A stretch of DNA of 48,940 bases, from NCBI GenBank assembly GCA_947167855.1, contig CAMVJR010000003.1:1-48940 (forward strand), read 5' to 3'. Below, piece after piece: positions 9,704 to 18,359 of the stretch. A program made the translations under genes and the position numbers. Source of the stretch: an uncultured Bacteroidales bacterium. GTDB lineage: Bacteria > Bacteroidota > Bacteroidia > Bacteroidales > UBA932. Within the stretch, counting starts at the first letter, position 1. Every line of letters starts with the position of its first letter. The notes under the pieces are model-generated. The model made no database searches. It was not told the DNA's origin and saw only the letters and a list, made by a program, of their open reading frames with translations.

Positions 9704-11296
9704 ATGAAAAAAGTTGTGATTCTGGCCACCTGCCTTCTGGCCGTGGCCGCCTGCCAAAAGTACAGTCCCATCCAGCCCGACGGCGGAAAAGAGGACACTT
9801 CGGCCTATGACGTGCGCATCACCCCGGTGTTCACCAAGGCCACCGAAACCAGCTTTGAGGAAGGGGATGCCATTGGTGTGAGCATCTCCCGCACCACGGG
9901 CACCTTCGCCACCAACGAAAAGCTCGTTTATCAGAGCGGCGCTTTCTCCGGCAGCCTCAAGTGGTATGCCGAAGGTGCCCAGGGCTCCCGCATATCGGCC
10001 TATTATCCCTATTCGGCCACCGTGCCCACCAGTTTCAGCGTGCAGACCGACCAGAGCCAGGGCACTTCCACCTCCGACTTCATTGCCGGCATCAAGGAAG
10101 ACGTCCTTCCCAGCGCCTATGCCGTCACGCTCCCGTTCCGGCACAAGCTCACCCGCATTGTCCTCAACGTAACCAACAATGCCGGTGGCGAGCCCGCCTC
10201 CATTTCCCTGGGCGGCGCCAAACTGGGCGTCAAGCTGGATGACACCTTCACCGCCACGGTCGATCCCGAATCGGCCACCGGTGCCATCAAGTCCTGGAAA
10301 CAGGCCAACAACACGTATGTGCTCATTCTCCCGCCCCAGACGGTGGCCCTCGTTGCCAGCGTCATCACCGCCGGTGGCAACGAGCTCACCCAGGTGCTGC
10401 AGGAGACCGCCCTGGCACCCGGTAAACAGTACACCATCAACATGATCGTAAACCCGGCCGACCTCAAGGTAGCCTTCTCCGGTGAAATCGAGGGCTGGGA
10501 AGACGGCGGAGAGATTGGCGGAGACAACACCATCATCGAGAAGCTCTCCGACGGCTATATCCTCTACCACGAAGACAAATACACCGTGGCCAAGATGAAG
10601 GACGGCAAATGGTGGATGACCCAGAACCTGCGCTACGTACCGGAAGGCATTACCGTGGGTGACGCCCTTACCAATGTCACCGCCGGCGTGTACTATCCCG
10701 TGGTAGTGAATTCCGAAAACACCGCCGCTGAGTTCTCCAAGAACATCGAGGTCATCACCGCCCGCGGCTATCTGTACCAGGCCGAAGTGGCCCTGGGCCT
10801 CAAAGTGGGAGACCTGACCACCGTGGCCGCCGCCCAGGCGCTGGAAGGTGCCCAGGGCCTGTGCCCCAAGGGCTGGCACGTCCCCACCTCTGCCGATATC
10901 CAGAATCTGGTTGGGAAAGTGGCCGGCCTCACAACCATTGAATCTCCGTATAATCCCAATAAGGCAGATTGCTTGATCGTGGACCTCAATGCGGACGGCT
11001 TTAACATGGACGCCTTTGGTGCCATCTCCATCCAGGACAACACCAAGACGGCCGGTACCTTTATGGGTTGGGCCAAGGGCTATCCGGACAAGATCTCTTC
11101 CGGCATGTTCTGCGGTTCTTCCTATGGCGGCGTTACCTACAACACCAAGGACGAGCCTGATTCCGGCATCAAGAACCTCCAGTTCTACGGCTTCATGCCC
11201 ATGACCAACAAGGCCACCGAGGCCGATTACACCTGCAACGGCTCCAAGGTGAGCTACCGCATTGCCGCCCCGCTCCGCTGCGTCCGAAACGAGTAA
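9704..11296 (+). CDS. Fimbrillin-like lipoprotein with C-terminal FISUMP (TIGR02145-type) domain
   Basis: Lipobox LAVAAC; fimbrillin-like ALAPGKQYTINMIV...; FISUMP signature KDGKWWMTQNLRY...GLCPKGWHVPTSADIQNL...LRCVRNE. Confidence 0.8.
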   Translation: MKKVVILATCLLAVAACQKYSPIQPDGGKEDTSAYDVRITPVFTKATETSFEEGDAIGVSISRTTGTFATNEKLVYQSGAFSGSLKWYAEGAQGSRISAYYPYSATVPTSFSVQTDQSQGTSTSDFIAGIKEDVLPSAYAVTLPFRHKLTRIVLNVTNNAGGEPASISLGGAKLGVKLDDTFTATVDPESATGAIKSWKQANNTYVLILPPQTVALVASVITAGGNELTQVLQETALAPGKQYTINMIVNPADLKVAFSGEIEGWEDGGEIGGDNTIIEKLSDGYILYHEDKYTVAKMKDGKWWMTQNLRYVPEGITVGDALTNVTAGVYYPVVVNSENTAAEFSKNIEVITARGYLYQAEVALGLKVGDLTTVAAAQALEGAQGLCPKGWHVPTSADIQNLVGKVAGLTTIESPYNPNKADCLIVDLNADGFNMDAFGAISIQDNTKTAGTFMGWAKGYPDKISSGMFCGSSYGGVTYNTKDEPDSGIKNLQFYGFMPMTNKATEADYTCNGSKVSYRIAAPLRCVRNE

Positions 11297-11303
11297 ATAA
11301 CGA

Positions 11304-13331
11304 ATGAAGAAATGGCTTCTCACCCTCTCGTTAGCCCTGTGCCTCCTCCCGGGGGCACGGGCCGATGAGGGTATGTGGCTCATCCAAAGCCTGGACCGCG
11401 CGCTGGAAAAGAACATGAAGGCGCGGGGGCTCAAGCTGGGTGCCCGTGAAATCTATAACGAGGAAGCCGGCGGCCTGTCGGACGCCATCGTGTCCCTGGG
11501 ATTCTACTGCACCGGCAGCATGATTTCCGACGACGGCCTGCTCATCACCAACCACCACTGCGCCTTTAGCCAGGTCTCCGACCTCTCCACCCCGGAACAC
11601 AATTATCTGGAAGAGGGTTTCTGGGCCCTGGACCGCTCGCAGGAGATTCCCCTCCCGGGAGAAACCTTCTACTTCCTCAAGAAGGTCCTGGACGTAACGG
11701 ACGAGGTGGAAGCCCTCCGCGCCTCCCTGGAGGCCCAGGGCAAACCCGCCGGCTCCCGCCGCCTCTCCTCCATCCTGGAGAAGAAGTACTCGGAAGAATA
11801 CGGCATGGAAGCCAGCCTCAGCGGCATGTGGTCCACGGCCAAGTACTACCTCTGCCTGTACGTCAAGTACAAAGACATCCGCCTGGTGGGCGTACCGCCC
11901 GTGTCGGTGGCCGCCTTTGGCGGAGACGAGGACAACTGGGAGTGGCCGCAGCACAAGGCCGATTTTGCCCTGTACCGCATTTACGACGACAACGGCGAGC
12001 CGCTGCATCCCACCCGGCACCTGCGCATTAGCCAAAAGGGCTACCGGAAGGGAGACTTTGCCATGGTCATAGGCTATCCGGGCCAGACCAACCGCTACGC
12101 CAGCGCAGCCGAGATCAACCAGGAAATCAACGTGGAGCGCCCGGTGGAAAACCGCCTCCGGAACCGCCAGATGGAGATTATCCGCAAATGGATGGATGCC
12201 GATCCGGCCATCCGGATGAAGTACTCCACCGCCTTCTTCAGCCTGAGCAACCAGGCCGAACTCCAGGAAGGAGAGGCCGACTGCGTGCACCGCTTTGGCG
12301 TGATCGAAAGCCGCCGCGCCTGGGAAGAGGGCCTGGGAGCTGCCAGCCCCCAGAACCGGGAGCTGCTGGACGGTCTCAACGCCTCCTACAGTGCCGTGGC
12401 CCCTTACGAACGCCTCAAGGTCTTTTATCGCGAGCTTCTGGTGCGCAGCATGCGCCTGGGCCAGTGCCTCATGCGCATGGGCGGAGCCAGACGCGATGGC
12501 GTGGAGCACCAGCGGGAACTCTTCCTGCAGGGCCTGGAACAGACCGATGCCCGTGTGGAAAAAGAGCTCCTGGCCTTCTCCGTACAGGAATTCCTGTCCA
12601 ACATGCCGGAGTCTTTCCTGGCACCCATCCACCGCGAACTCCTGCAGCAGTTCGGGACCGATTATGCGGCCATGGCCCAGTGGCTCTGGGACCACTCCAT
12701 CGTGGCCCAGTTTGGTCAGAAATCCAACCAGGAGGTGGCAGCCGCCTTCTCCGGCAACATCACCGACGATGTCCTGTACCGCTACATCCGGGAACTCAGC
12801 ATCGTAAGCCTGAACAGCGAAGAAGACGCCTTGGCTCCCAATCTCCGCAGCCAGCGGCACCAGTACATCCTGGCCCGCTACCATTATCTGGAGCAGCTGG
12901 GCGTACCGCAGTACCCCGACGCCAATTCCACCATGCGCCTCACCTACGGACAGATCCAGCCCCTGGAGCCCTGTGACGGCGTATACACGCATTGGCAGAG
13001 CACGGCCCGCGGCTTAAGGGAAAAGTACAATCCCAAGGCCCACGACTTCGCCTATCCCCAGGCTTTCAAGGACGTACTCCCTCCGGCCGATTTCCCCGTG
13101 AACTTCCTCACGGACCTGGACATCACCGGCGGCAACTCCGGCTCTCCCGTGATGAATGCGCGCGGAGAACTCATCGGCCTGGCCTTTGACGGCAACAAGG
13201 AGTCCCTGGCCGGCAACTATGAGTCCGTGCCCGGGTACAACATGTGCGTGTGCGTAGACATCCGCTACGTACTCTGGGTCATCCGTTACCTGGGCCGCCA
13301 GGAATATGTTTTGGCGGAATTAGGTTTGTAA
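11304..13331 (+). CDS. S46 family dipeptidyl-peptidase (DPP7-like by the residue after FD)
   Basis: DEGMWLIQSLDRA..., catalytic-type motifs TNHHCAF, DEDNWEWPQHKADFALYR and TGGNSGSPVMN; FDGN rather than FDRN 18 residues after the Ser of GNS. Confidence 0.92.
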   Translation: MKKWLLTLSLALCLLPGARADEGMWLIQSLDRALEKNMKARGLKLGAREIYNEEAGGLSDAIVSLGFYCTGSMISDDGLLITNHHCAFSQVSDLSTPEHNYLEEGFWALDRSQEIPLPGETFYFLKKVLDVTDEVEALRASLEAQGKPAGSRRLSSILEKKYSEEYGMEASLSGMWSTAKYYLCLYVKYKDIRLVGVPPVSVAAFGGDEDNWEWPQHKADFALYRIYDDNGEPLHPTRHLRISQKGYRKGDFAMVIGYPGQTNRYASAAEINQEINVERPVENRLRNRQMEIIRKWMDADPAIRMKYSTAFFSLSNQAELQEGEADCVHRFGVIESRRAWEEGLGAASPQNRELLDGLNASYSAVAPYERLKVFYRELLVRSMRLGQCLMRMGGARRDGVEHQRELFLQGLEQTDARVEKELLAFSVQEFLSNMPESFLAPIHRELLQQFGTDYAAMAQWLWDHSIVAQFGQKSNQEVAAAFSGNITDDVLYRYIRELSIVSLNSEEDALAPNLRSQRHQYILARYHYLEQLGVPQYPDANSTMRLTYGQIQPLEPCDGVYTHWQSTARGLREKYNPKAHDFAYPQAFKDVLPPADFPVNFLTDLDITGGNSGSPVMNARGELIGLAFDGNKESLAGNYESVPGYNMCVCVDIRYVLWVIRYLGRQEYVLAELGL

Positions 13332-13338
13332 TTCTTTT

Positions 13339-13380
13339 GTCTCCCGTGCACAGAAACAGGCCCTGTGGTGCACGGGAGAC
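13339..13380 (+). terminator. Hairpin copy 1: gtctcccgtgcac-[16-nt loop]-gtgcacgggagac
   Basis: 13-bp perfect stem 13339-13351/13368-13380, loop agaaacaggccctgtg, 8 nt after the S46 peptidase stop. Confidence 0.75.
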
Positions 13381-13410
13381 TTGTATTAAGATGCTAGCCA
13401 ATAGCGTTTT

Positions 13411-13446
13411 CGGAATTAATTGTATATTTGCGTATTAGTAATTCCG
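13411..13446 (+). promoter_or_regulatory. Promoter 1 of the envelope island (TATATTTGC) within inverted repeat CGGAATTA...TAATTCCG
   Basis: -7 box at 13423-13431; CGGAATTA 13411-13418 is the reverse complement of TAATTCCG 13439-13446; near-identical to the promoter at 19618-19656 on the minus strand. Confidence 0.65.
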
Positions 13447-13468
13447 TCATCCCTAACCACAGATTAAT

Positions 13469-15232
13469 ATGAAACGGTTACTGTTACTTTTCACTTTCCT
13501 GAGCCTTCTTCTGTCGGGCTGTGATTCCGATAAGCAAAGCGTTGTGTTCGTCTCAGACCTCACGGGTGCCAACCTGGATTTCGATGGAGACGTTTCTTTG
13601 ATGACGAACGGCTGGCTGAGGCTCCAGCACCGAAAGAGTGACAACTCATGGGAGCTGGGTCTGAAGCTCCAGGATTACGATGAACTGGTGTATAATCAGG
13701 AGAACTGCACGACTGAGTTCGCACCGGAGAAGGACATGTACTCGTTCTTCAATTCCGGGGTCGACATGGATATCATCGTCAACGACTCCGACTGCGTCAT
13801 CAACCTGTTTACCAATGACAGCCAGAGCATCTGCGTCAGCATGTGGCCTGCCTCGAGGAAGGATGCAAAGAAGATCCGGGAGGGCATAGAAAAGTATTGC
13901 AAGTACACAACGGCAACTGTCAAGAAGTCCGCCGGGGACAATCAAAGAGTCAGTGGCGCGGAAGCCCCTGCGATGGACAGTGACCGCGAAGCCTTCTCCG
14001 ACCCTGAGATGGCTACCGACGTTGAAGACATTCAGTTCCATGTGAGCAAGGAAAAGTCTGGCAACGACGTGTACTATAAAGGCGAAAGCGATCACGTGAT
14101 GTCGGAGTATCTGACCCAGATATACGTCGAAATGATATCCAGGCCGGATCCGAACAAGAGTACCGACATCGGAAACATCCTGTTTTTCCTCAATTACAGC
14201 GGAAAGATTGGTCAGGACGCCTTGGATATCATGAAGCGTTATGACGGTGAGACAGTAGAGGCACGGTTCTTTTTTTCTAATGGGAAGTCCTATCTATATC
14301 CGGTTAGCGTAGATGATTTGACTCCCACCGAGTGGGAAGAAATGGATTCCGGTCTGGGGTATTTGTACCTTTGTTTCACGCCCTTTGGGTCCGATTCTTA
14401 TGATAAGGATGAATCCCGTAATGCATATGATGCTGCCACCACCGAGGACATCATAAAGATGGTTATAGATGGAAAAACTATCAATTTACAGGATCAGGGA
14501 TTCCATACAGGCTATCTTTTCGGTCACCTGTTCGCACTGATGGCAAGAGAAGGCGCTTTCGGTCCCAAGGTCGCAGAAAACCTCTCGTCCAAAAAATCCT
14601 CATCATCGACTACTTCTCAGACCTCATCAACCAGGCAGTCCCCATCTTCCAAACCCGCACCTAAAACCGATCCAGCGAACGGTCACGAGTGGGTTGATAT
14701 GGGTCTGAGCGTCAAGTGGGCGACCTGTAACGTGGGTGCCTCTAAGCCAAGCGGCCTCGGGGATTACTTCTCGTGGGGAGAGACCGATCCCATGTATGCT
14801 TATAATTCCGACCACTACGTATTCGGCGATGACTCCGATAACTACACGAAGTATAACAAGTCGGACGGCAAGATGCGGCTTGACCTGTCAGATGATGCCG
14901 CCCATGTGAAATGGGGCGGCGGCTGGCGTATGCCTACCATCGCCGAGTTTGATGAGCTCCAGGCGAATTGCACCGTTGAATGGGCGCAATGGGAGGACGG
15001 AACCCCCGGCGTAGTCTTCACCAGCCGGATTAACGGGAACCAGGTGTTCTTCCCGGCAGCGGGCATCCGTATCGGCGATTCGATTGACAGCTATGGGAAT
15101 GTCGGGTGTTACTGGTCCTCCACGCGCCTGGATAATCCCATCGGAGCACGTATCTATTCGTTCAAAAGGATTGACAGGACCATCGGCATGTTCCGGACTA
15201 CGGGTTATTCCGTCAGAGGCGTTTTGAAATAA
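13469..15232 (+). CDS. Multidomain lipoprotein: E-like N-domain, B-like middle, Ser/Thr-rich linker, FISUMP/lectin-fold-like C-domain (island gene A)
   Basis: MKRLLLLFTFLSLLLSGC lipobox; linker SSKKSSSSTTSQTSSTRQSPSSKPAPKT; C-domain VDMGLSVKWATCNVGASKPSGLGDYFSWGETDP...WRMPTIAEFDEL...VFFPAAG. Confidence 0.8.
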   Translation: MKRLLLLFTFLSLLLSGCDSDKQSVVFVSDLTGANLDFDGDVSLMTNGWLRLQHRKSDNSWELGLKLQDYDELVYNQENCTTEFAPEKDMYSFFNSGVDMDIIVNDSDCVINLFTNDSQSICVSMWPASRKDAKKIREGIEKYCKYTTATVKKSAGDNQRVSGAEAPAMDSDREAFSDPEMATDVEDIQFHVSKEKSGNDVYYKGESDHVMSEYLTQIYVEMISRPDPNKSTDIGNILFFLNYSGKIGQDALDIMKRYDGETVEARFFFSNGKSYLYPVSVDDLTPTEWEEMDSGLGYLYLCFTPFGSDSYDKDESRNAYDAATTEDIIKMVIDGKTINLQDQGFHTGYLFGHLFALMAREGAFGPKVAENLSSKKSSSSTTSQTSSTRQSPSSKPAPKTDPANGHEWVDMGLSVKWATCNVGASKPSGLGDYFSWGETDPMYAYNSDHYVFGDDSDNYTKYNKSDGKMRLDLSDDAAHVKWGGGWRMPTIAEFDELQANCTVEWAQWEDGTPGVVFTSRINGNQVFFPAAGIRIGDSIDSYGNVGCYWSSTRLDNPIGARIYSFKRIDRTIGMFRTTGYSVRGVLK

Positions 15233-15253
15233 CAGTACCGCTCCCGAGCAATT

Positions 15254-15289
15254 TCCCGTGCACGAGAACAGGTTCCGATGTGCACGGGA
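15254..15289 (+). terminator. Hairpin copy 2: tcccgtgcac-[16-nt loop]-gtgcacggga
   Basis: 10-bp stem 15254-15263/15280-15289, loop gagaacaggttccgat, located between two convergent genes. Confidence 0.7.
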
Positions 15290-15314
15290 GGCTTGTTGTG
15301 CGAAAGCCGGGGCG

Positions 15315-16400
15315 CTACATCCGGATCTCAACGGTGATATCCCACATCACATTGTAGTCCTGGGCGTAAAGTGTATACTCGATACCGTCTTTTTTAGCGT
15401 GGGTTCCGTAACTGGTCTCCGAGGAGGGTTGAACGGTCATGGGGATGCCCAGGCTCCGGAAATCACTAGCTATCTGATTCAGAACAGGGAGTAGCTGGCC
15501 GCCGTCTCTTTTGTTCAGATCGAAGCCATAGAGAACCCTGCGGGGATATCCGTCTCCATCGTAAATCCGGAACCGGGAGAACTTGAGCCCCCAGTAGTTC
15601 ATGTTCTCGCATATCTCATCGTTCTCATACGCTGTCACGGAGATAGAATGGGCATTATCATCCACTTCCACATGAAAAGCTCTCTCCAGGTTGGCCCTGA
15701 TTGCATTGACAGGGTCATAGAGTAAGTCTGAACTGACGCAGCCCATGGGTTTGGAAAGCATGTTGGCGAGTGTCAGGTTCTGCTGGACGGAATAGGGAGT
15801 GAGGCTCTTCTTCTCTTTCTTACCCTCTTCAATCAGGCTGTACTGATATACAAGATTGCTGATGAAAGTAGCGGACTTTATGTCGGAACTCTTGATGCTT
15901 GTTGATATCCCGTCAACCGTAATCCTGGTGATATTGTAGTTTACGAAGGCGAGGGCGTTTTTCTTTTTTATTTCGTTGGTGTTTCCTGAATAGGGATCGA
16001 TGACGTAGGTGATGCTTGCCGTATTCTCAGCATAATCGGGATCCGTTGTGTCCTGAATCAGGACGTTAACAGTGGCGGTATAACCATTGTCGAACAAGAT
16101 GCTGGCTGTTGTCTCCTTCTCCGCATATTTCCTAAGAATCATGCGGTCATTCTTCATGAGCGACAGGACTCCTTCATGCTTAATCTTGAGGAGGAACACG
16201 TCCTGGGAGGAGGACATCAGGAAAAACTGATAGAAAGTCATTTCATCAGTGGTCCACTGTTTCCCGGACAAGAGCGTATAGGCATTCTCGGGGTTGCCTT
16301 GGATATAGATTGAATCATCATTCAGATCCTGCGCGAAGGCAGTGAAGGTGCCGCAGGTAAGGCACAGAATGAAGGAAAGGATTCGTTTTAACTGGTTCAT
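15315..16400 (-). CDS. Secreted hypothetical protein (island gene B)
   Basis: Signal peptide MNQLKRILSFILCLTCGTFTAFA starting at ATG 16400; the longer listed ORF start (16601) lies inside the upstream gene. Confidence 0.75.
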   Translation of the reverse strand: MNQLKRILSFILCLTCGTFTAFAQDLNDDSIYIQGNPENAYTLLSGKQWTTDEMTFYQFFLMSSSQDVFLLKIKHEGVLSLMKNDRMILRKYAEKETTASILFDNGYTATVNVLIQDTTDPDYAENTASITYVIDPYSGNTNEIKKKNALAFVNYNITRITVDGISTSIKSSDIKSATFISNLVYQYSLIEEGKKEKKSLTPYSVQQNLTLANMLSKPMGCVSSDLLYDPVNAIRANLERAFHVEVDDNAHSISVTAYENDEICENMNYWGLKFSRFRIYDGDGYPRRVLYGFDLNKRDGGQLLPVLNQIASDFRSLGIPMTVQPSSETSYGTHAKKDGIEYTLYAQDYNVMWDITVEIRM

Positions 16401-16446
16401 AGTGCTCCGTGGTTTGATATCTAGTTTAACTGTTGAACTTTCGTGC

Positions 16447-17100
16447 TTATTTCCATACGGGACGAACCAACAGCCCGAAGACCTTGTATTCTCCCCAGAT
16501 CTGTAGCGTAGTATCTTCATTCTCTTCATCCCAGGTGCAGTCAAGGGAGCTGGCCGTCCGGCCGATGCCTCCCCGGCTGACACTGCCCGTCCAGTAAGCA
16601 CACTGGTACTCCCCCTCTTCCCTCTTTCCGTTTTTCCCTCCGGCAGGAAGGAAGATGCTCTTCCCGTTGGGCCCCGTGACCCTTACGCCGTAGATATCAC
16701 CAATATGGTCCCATTCCCAATCACATAACTCAATGAGTTCCTTGAGTTCTTCCTCAGTAGGAAGCCGCCAGAAACCGCCCAACTGGGTTTTGGCAGCATC
16801 ATACTGCGTTCCGCAGATGGACTCTCCGATGTCCACCGTGCTCTGGCTTCCATCGGGTGCGGCATATGCATAGTTGTCGTAGAAATAATGGTCCTTGGGA
16901 GCAGTCTCACCCCAGGCGAGATAAAAGCCGTACTCCTCCTCCTTGTCGGCCCCGAGGTTACAGGAAGCCCAGAGGGTGCCGGAGGGAAGGCCGAGGTCAA
17001 CGGCAAGGGGCTGCCGCTTCTCCTTAGGGGCACAAAGGGTAGTCGCCGTAGTGAGAAGGGCCGCGGTCAGGACCGTGAGTATGACGGAGAGTTTTTTCAT
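16447..17100 (-). CDS. Secreted single-domain FISUMP/lectin-fold-like protein (island gene C)
   Basis: Signal peptide then VDLGLPSGTLWASCNLGADKEEEYGFYLAWGETAPKDHY...WRLPTEEELKELIEL...IFLPAGG; parallels the C-domain of 13469-15232. Confidence 0.78.
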   Translation of the reverse strand: MKKLSVILTVLTAALLTTATTLCAPKEKRQPLAVDLGLPSGTLWASCNLGADKEEEYGFYLAWGETAPKDHYFYDNYAYAAPDGSQSTVDIGESICGTQYDAAKTQLGGFWRLPTEEELKELIELCDWEWDHIGDIYGVRVTGPNGKSIFLPAGGKNGKREEGEYQCAYWTGSVSRGGIGRTASSLDCTWDEENEDTTLQIWGEYKVFGLLVRPVWK

Positions 17101-17109
17101 AGCGGTAAT

Positions 17110-18342
17110 CTATTGGAAGGTACTTGTCGTAAAAATGAAAAAGCCAACGATGAGCGCTGCAAGGACCGGAGTCGTCCAGCCCCAGCGCTTGGCCTCGGAA
17201 AGAGAGCTGCAGGCGTTCCTTCGCAGGACGCAGAAGGCCCAGACCCAGAGGATACAGATGGTGGAGATAACAAAGACCCAGCCGTGGTGCGGCTCGCCCA
17301 CTGCCCGTGTCACCAGGTAATTGACTCCCCTTGCCGCCTGGTAAGGAAGGGTCGAGATGGTCAGCCCCAGGAAGACCCATATGCGGGCGATATTGTACTT
17401 GCGGGGGAAGACCCGCTTCCAGCCTGCCGTGATACGAACGATGGTCGCCCCGATGGTTCCGACAGCGGCGGCAAGGAAGGAGGCCGATCCGGTCGTCTGG
17501 ACCATGAAAATCGCGAAGACAAGAAGTATGACGACAATGAAGACTGCTACCCCGAAAAGGATGCCGCGGTTATGGGCACGTTCTTCCTTCGTAGGGGCGT
17601 GGAAGGCATCGGGGTCGGGTTCGGCGACTGCTTCCGGTTCGGCAGGGGGCTCCTGCTCGGGGGGTGGCGTCACCTTCTCCGGCTCTGTCTTTTCGAGGAT
17701 ATGTTCATCATAGGGGATAGCCATCTCCTGCGCCTTGAGATAGAGGTTACGCTGACGGACGGCGTAGGCGAAAGGGTCGGGGCCGCAGTAACGCTCATCG
17801 TAGTTCATGAGGTAATGCTCCAGGCGCGCGGGGTCATTGGCGGGGTCATCCTGCTGCACGGCTCCGGTACTCCTCATGTACGAGACCGCCTGGTCGTACT
17901 CACTCCGCGCCCGGCTCCGGAGGAACTCCCGTTCCTTCTGCTCATCCCTCATGATGACGGCCCACTCCCCGGTGGGGTTCCATGAGACGGAGAGGGGCTC
18001 CATCCCGAGGACTGTCTCGTGGATGACCTTCAGCTCAGTGACATCCAGGACGGAGAGAACCATTACCGCCTTGTCTTCCGGGAGGTCCATCTCCAATGCA
18101 GGGAAGGTCCCTTTGGGGTAACGCATCGCAAGGAAGAAACAGCGGGTCCCCTGGGGGTTCCAGCAGTCCCACCCGTAATTGCAGGGAAGAAGGAGATACT
18201 CATCAAAGGAGACCAGGTCATCATCGCCCCGGAACAGGGCCATCGGAAGGACCTCCACAAGGCCGCTCTCGCCGAGCCCGCGTTTTCGCTGGCTCAGCAG
18301 GAAGGCCCCGTCAGGGGAAGGCTTATAGGTAACAGTCTGCAT
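17110..18342 (-). CDS. Hypothetical protein with soluble N-domain, Pro/Glu-rich linker and C-terminal transmembrane segments (island gene D)
   Basis: EPEKVTPPPEQEPPAEPEAVAEPDPD linker followed by hydrophobic segments GILFGVAVFIVVILLVFAIFMV, IWVFLGLTISTLPY, VFVISTICILWVWAFCVL, TPVLAALIVGFFIF. Confidence 0.75.
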   Translation of the reverse strand: MQTVTYKPSPDGAFLLSQRKRGLGESGLVEVLPMALFRGDDDLVSFDEYLLLPCNYGWDCWNPQGTRCFFLAMRYPKGTFPALEMDLPEDKAVMVLSVLDVTELKVIHETVLGMEPLSVSWNPTGEWAVIMRDEQKEREFLRSRARSEYDQAVSYMRSTGAVQQDDPANDPARLEHYLMNYDERYCGPDPFAYAVRQRNLYLKAQEMAIPYDEHILEKTEPEKVTPPPEQEPPAEPEAVAEPDPDAFHAPTKEERAHNRGILFGVAVFIVVILLVFAIFMVQTTGSASFLAAAVGTIGATIVRITAGWKRVFPRKYNIARIWVFLGLTISTLPYQAARGVNYLVTRAVGEPHHGWVFVISTICILWVWAFCVLRRNACSSLSEAKRWGWTTPVLAALIVGFFIFTTSTFQ

Positions 18343-18359
18343 ACGGCGAGGAAATAACG

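Noticed and set aside
11331-12992. 553-aa ORF antisense to the S46 peptidase
   Set aside because: No domain or start/promoter signals; mirror-frame artefact of a clearly coding sequence.
16401-16601. N-terminal extension of the 428-aa ORF (island gene B)
   Set aside because: Overlaps the 16447-17100 gene on the same strand; a signal peptide begins at ATG 16400.
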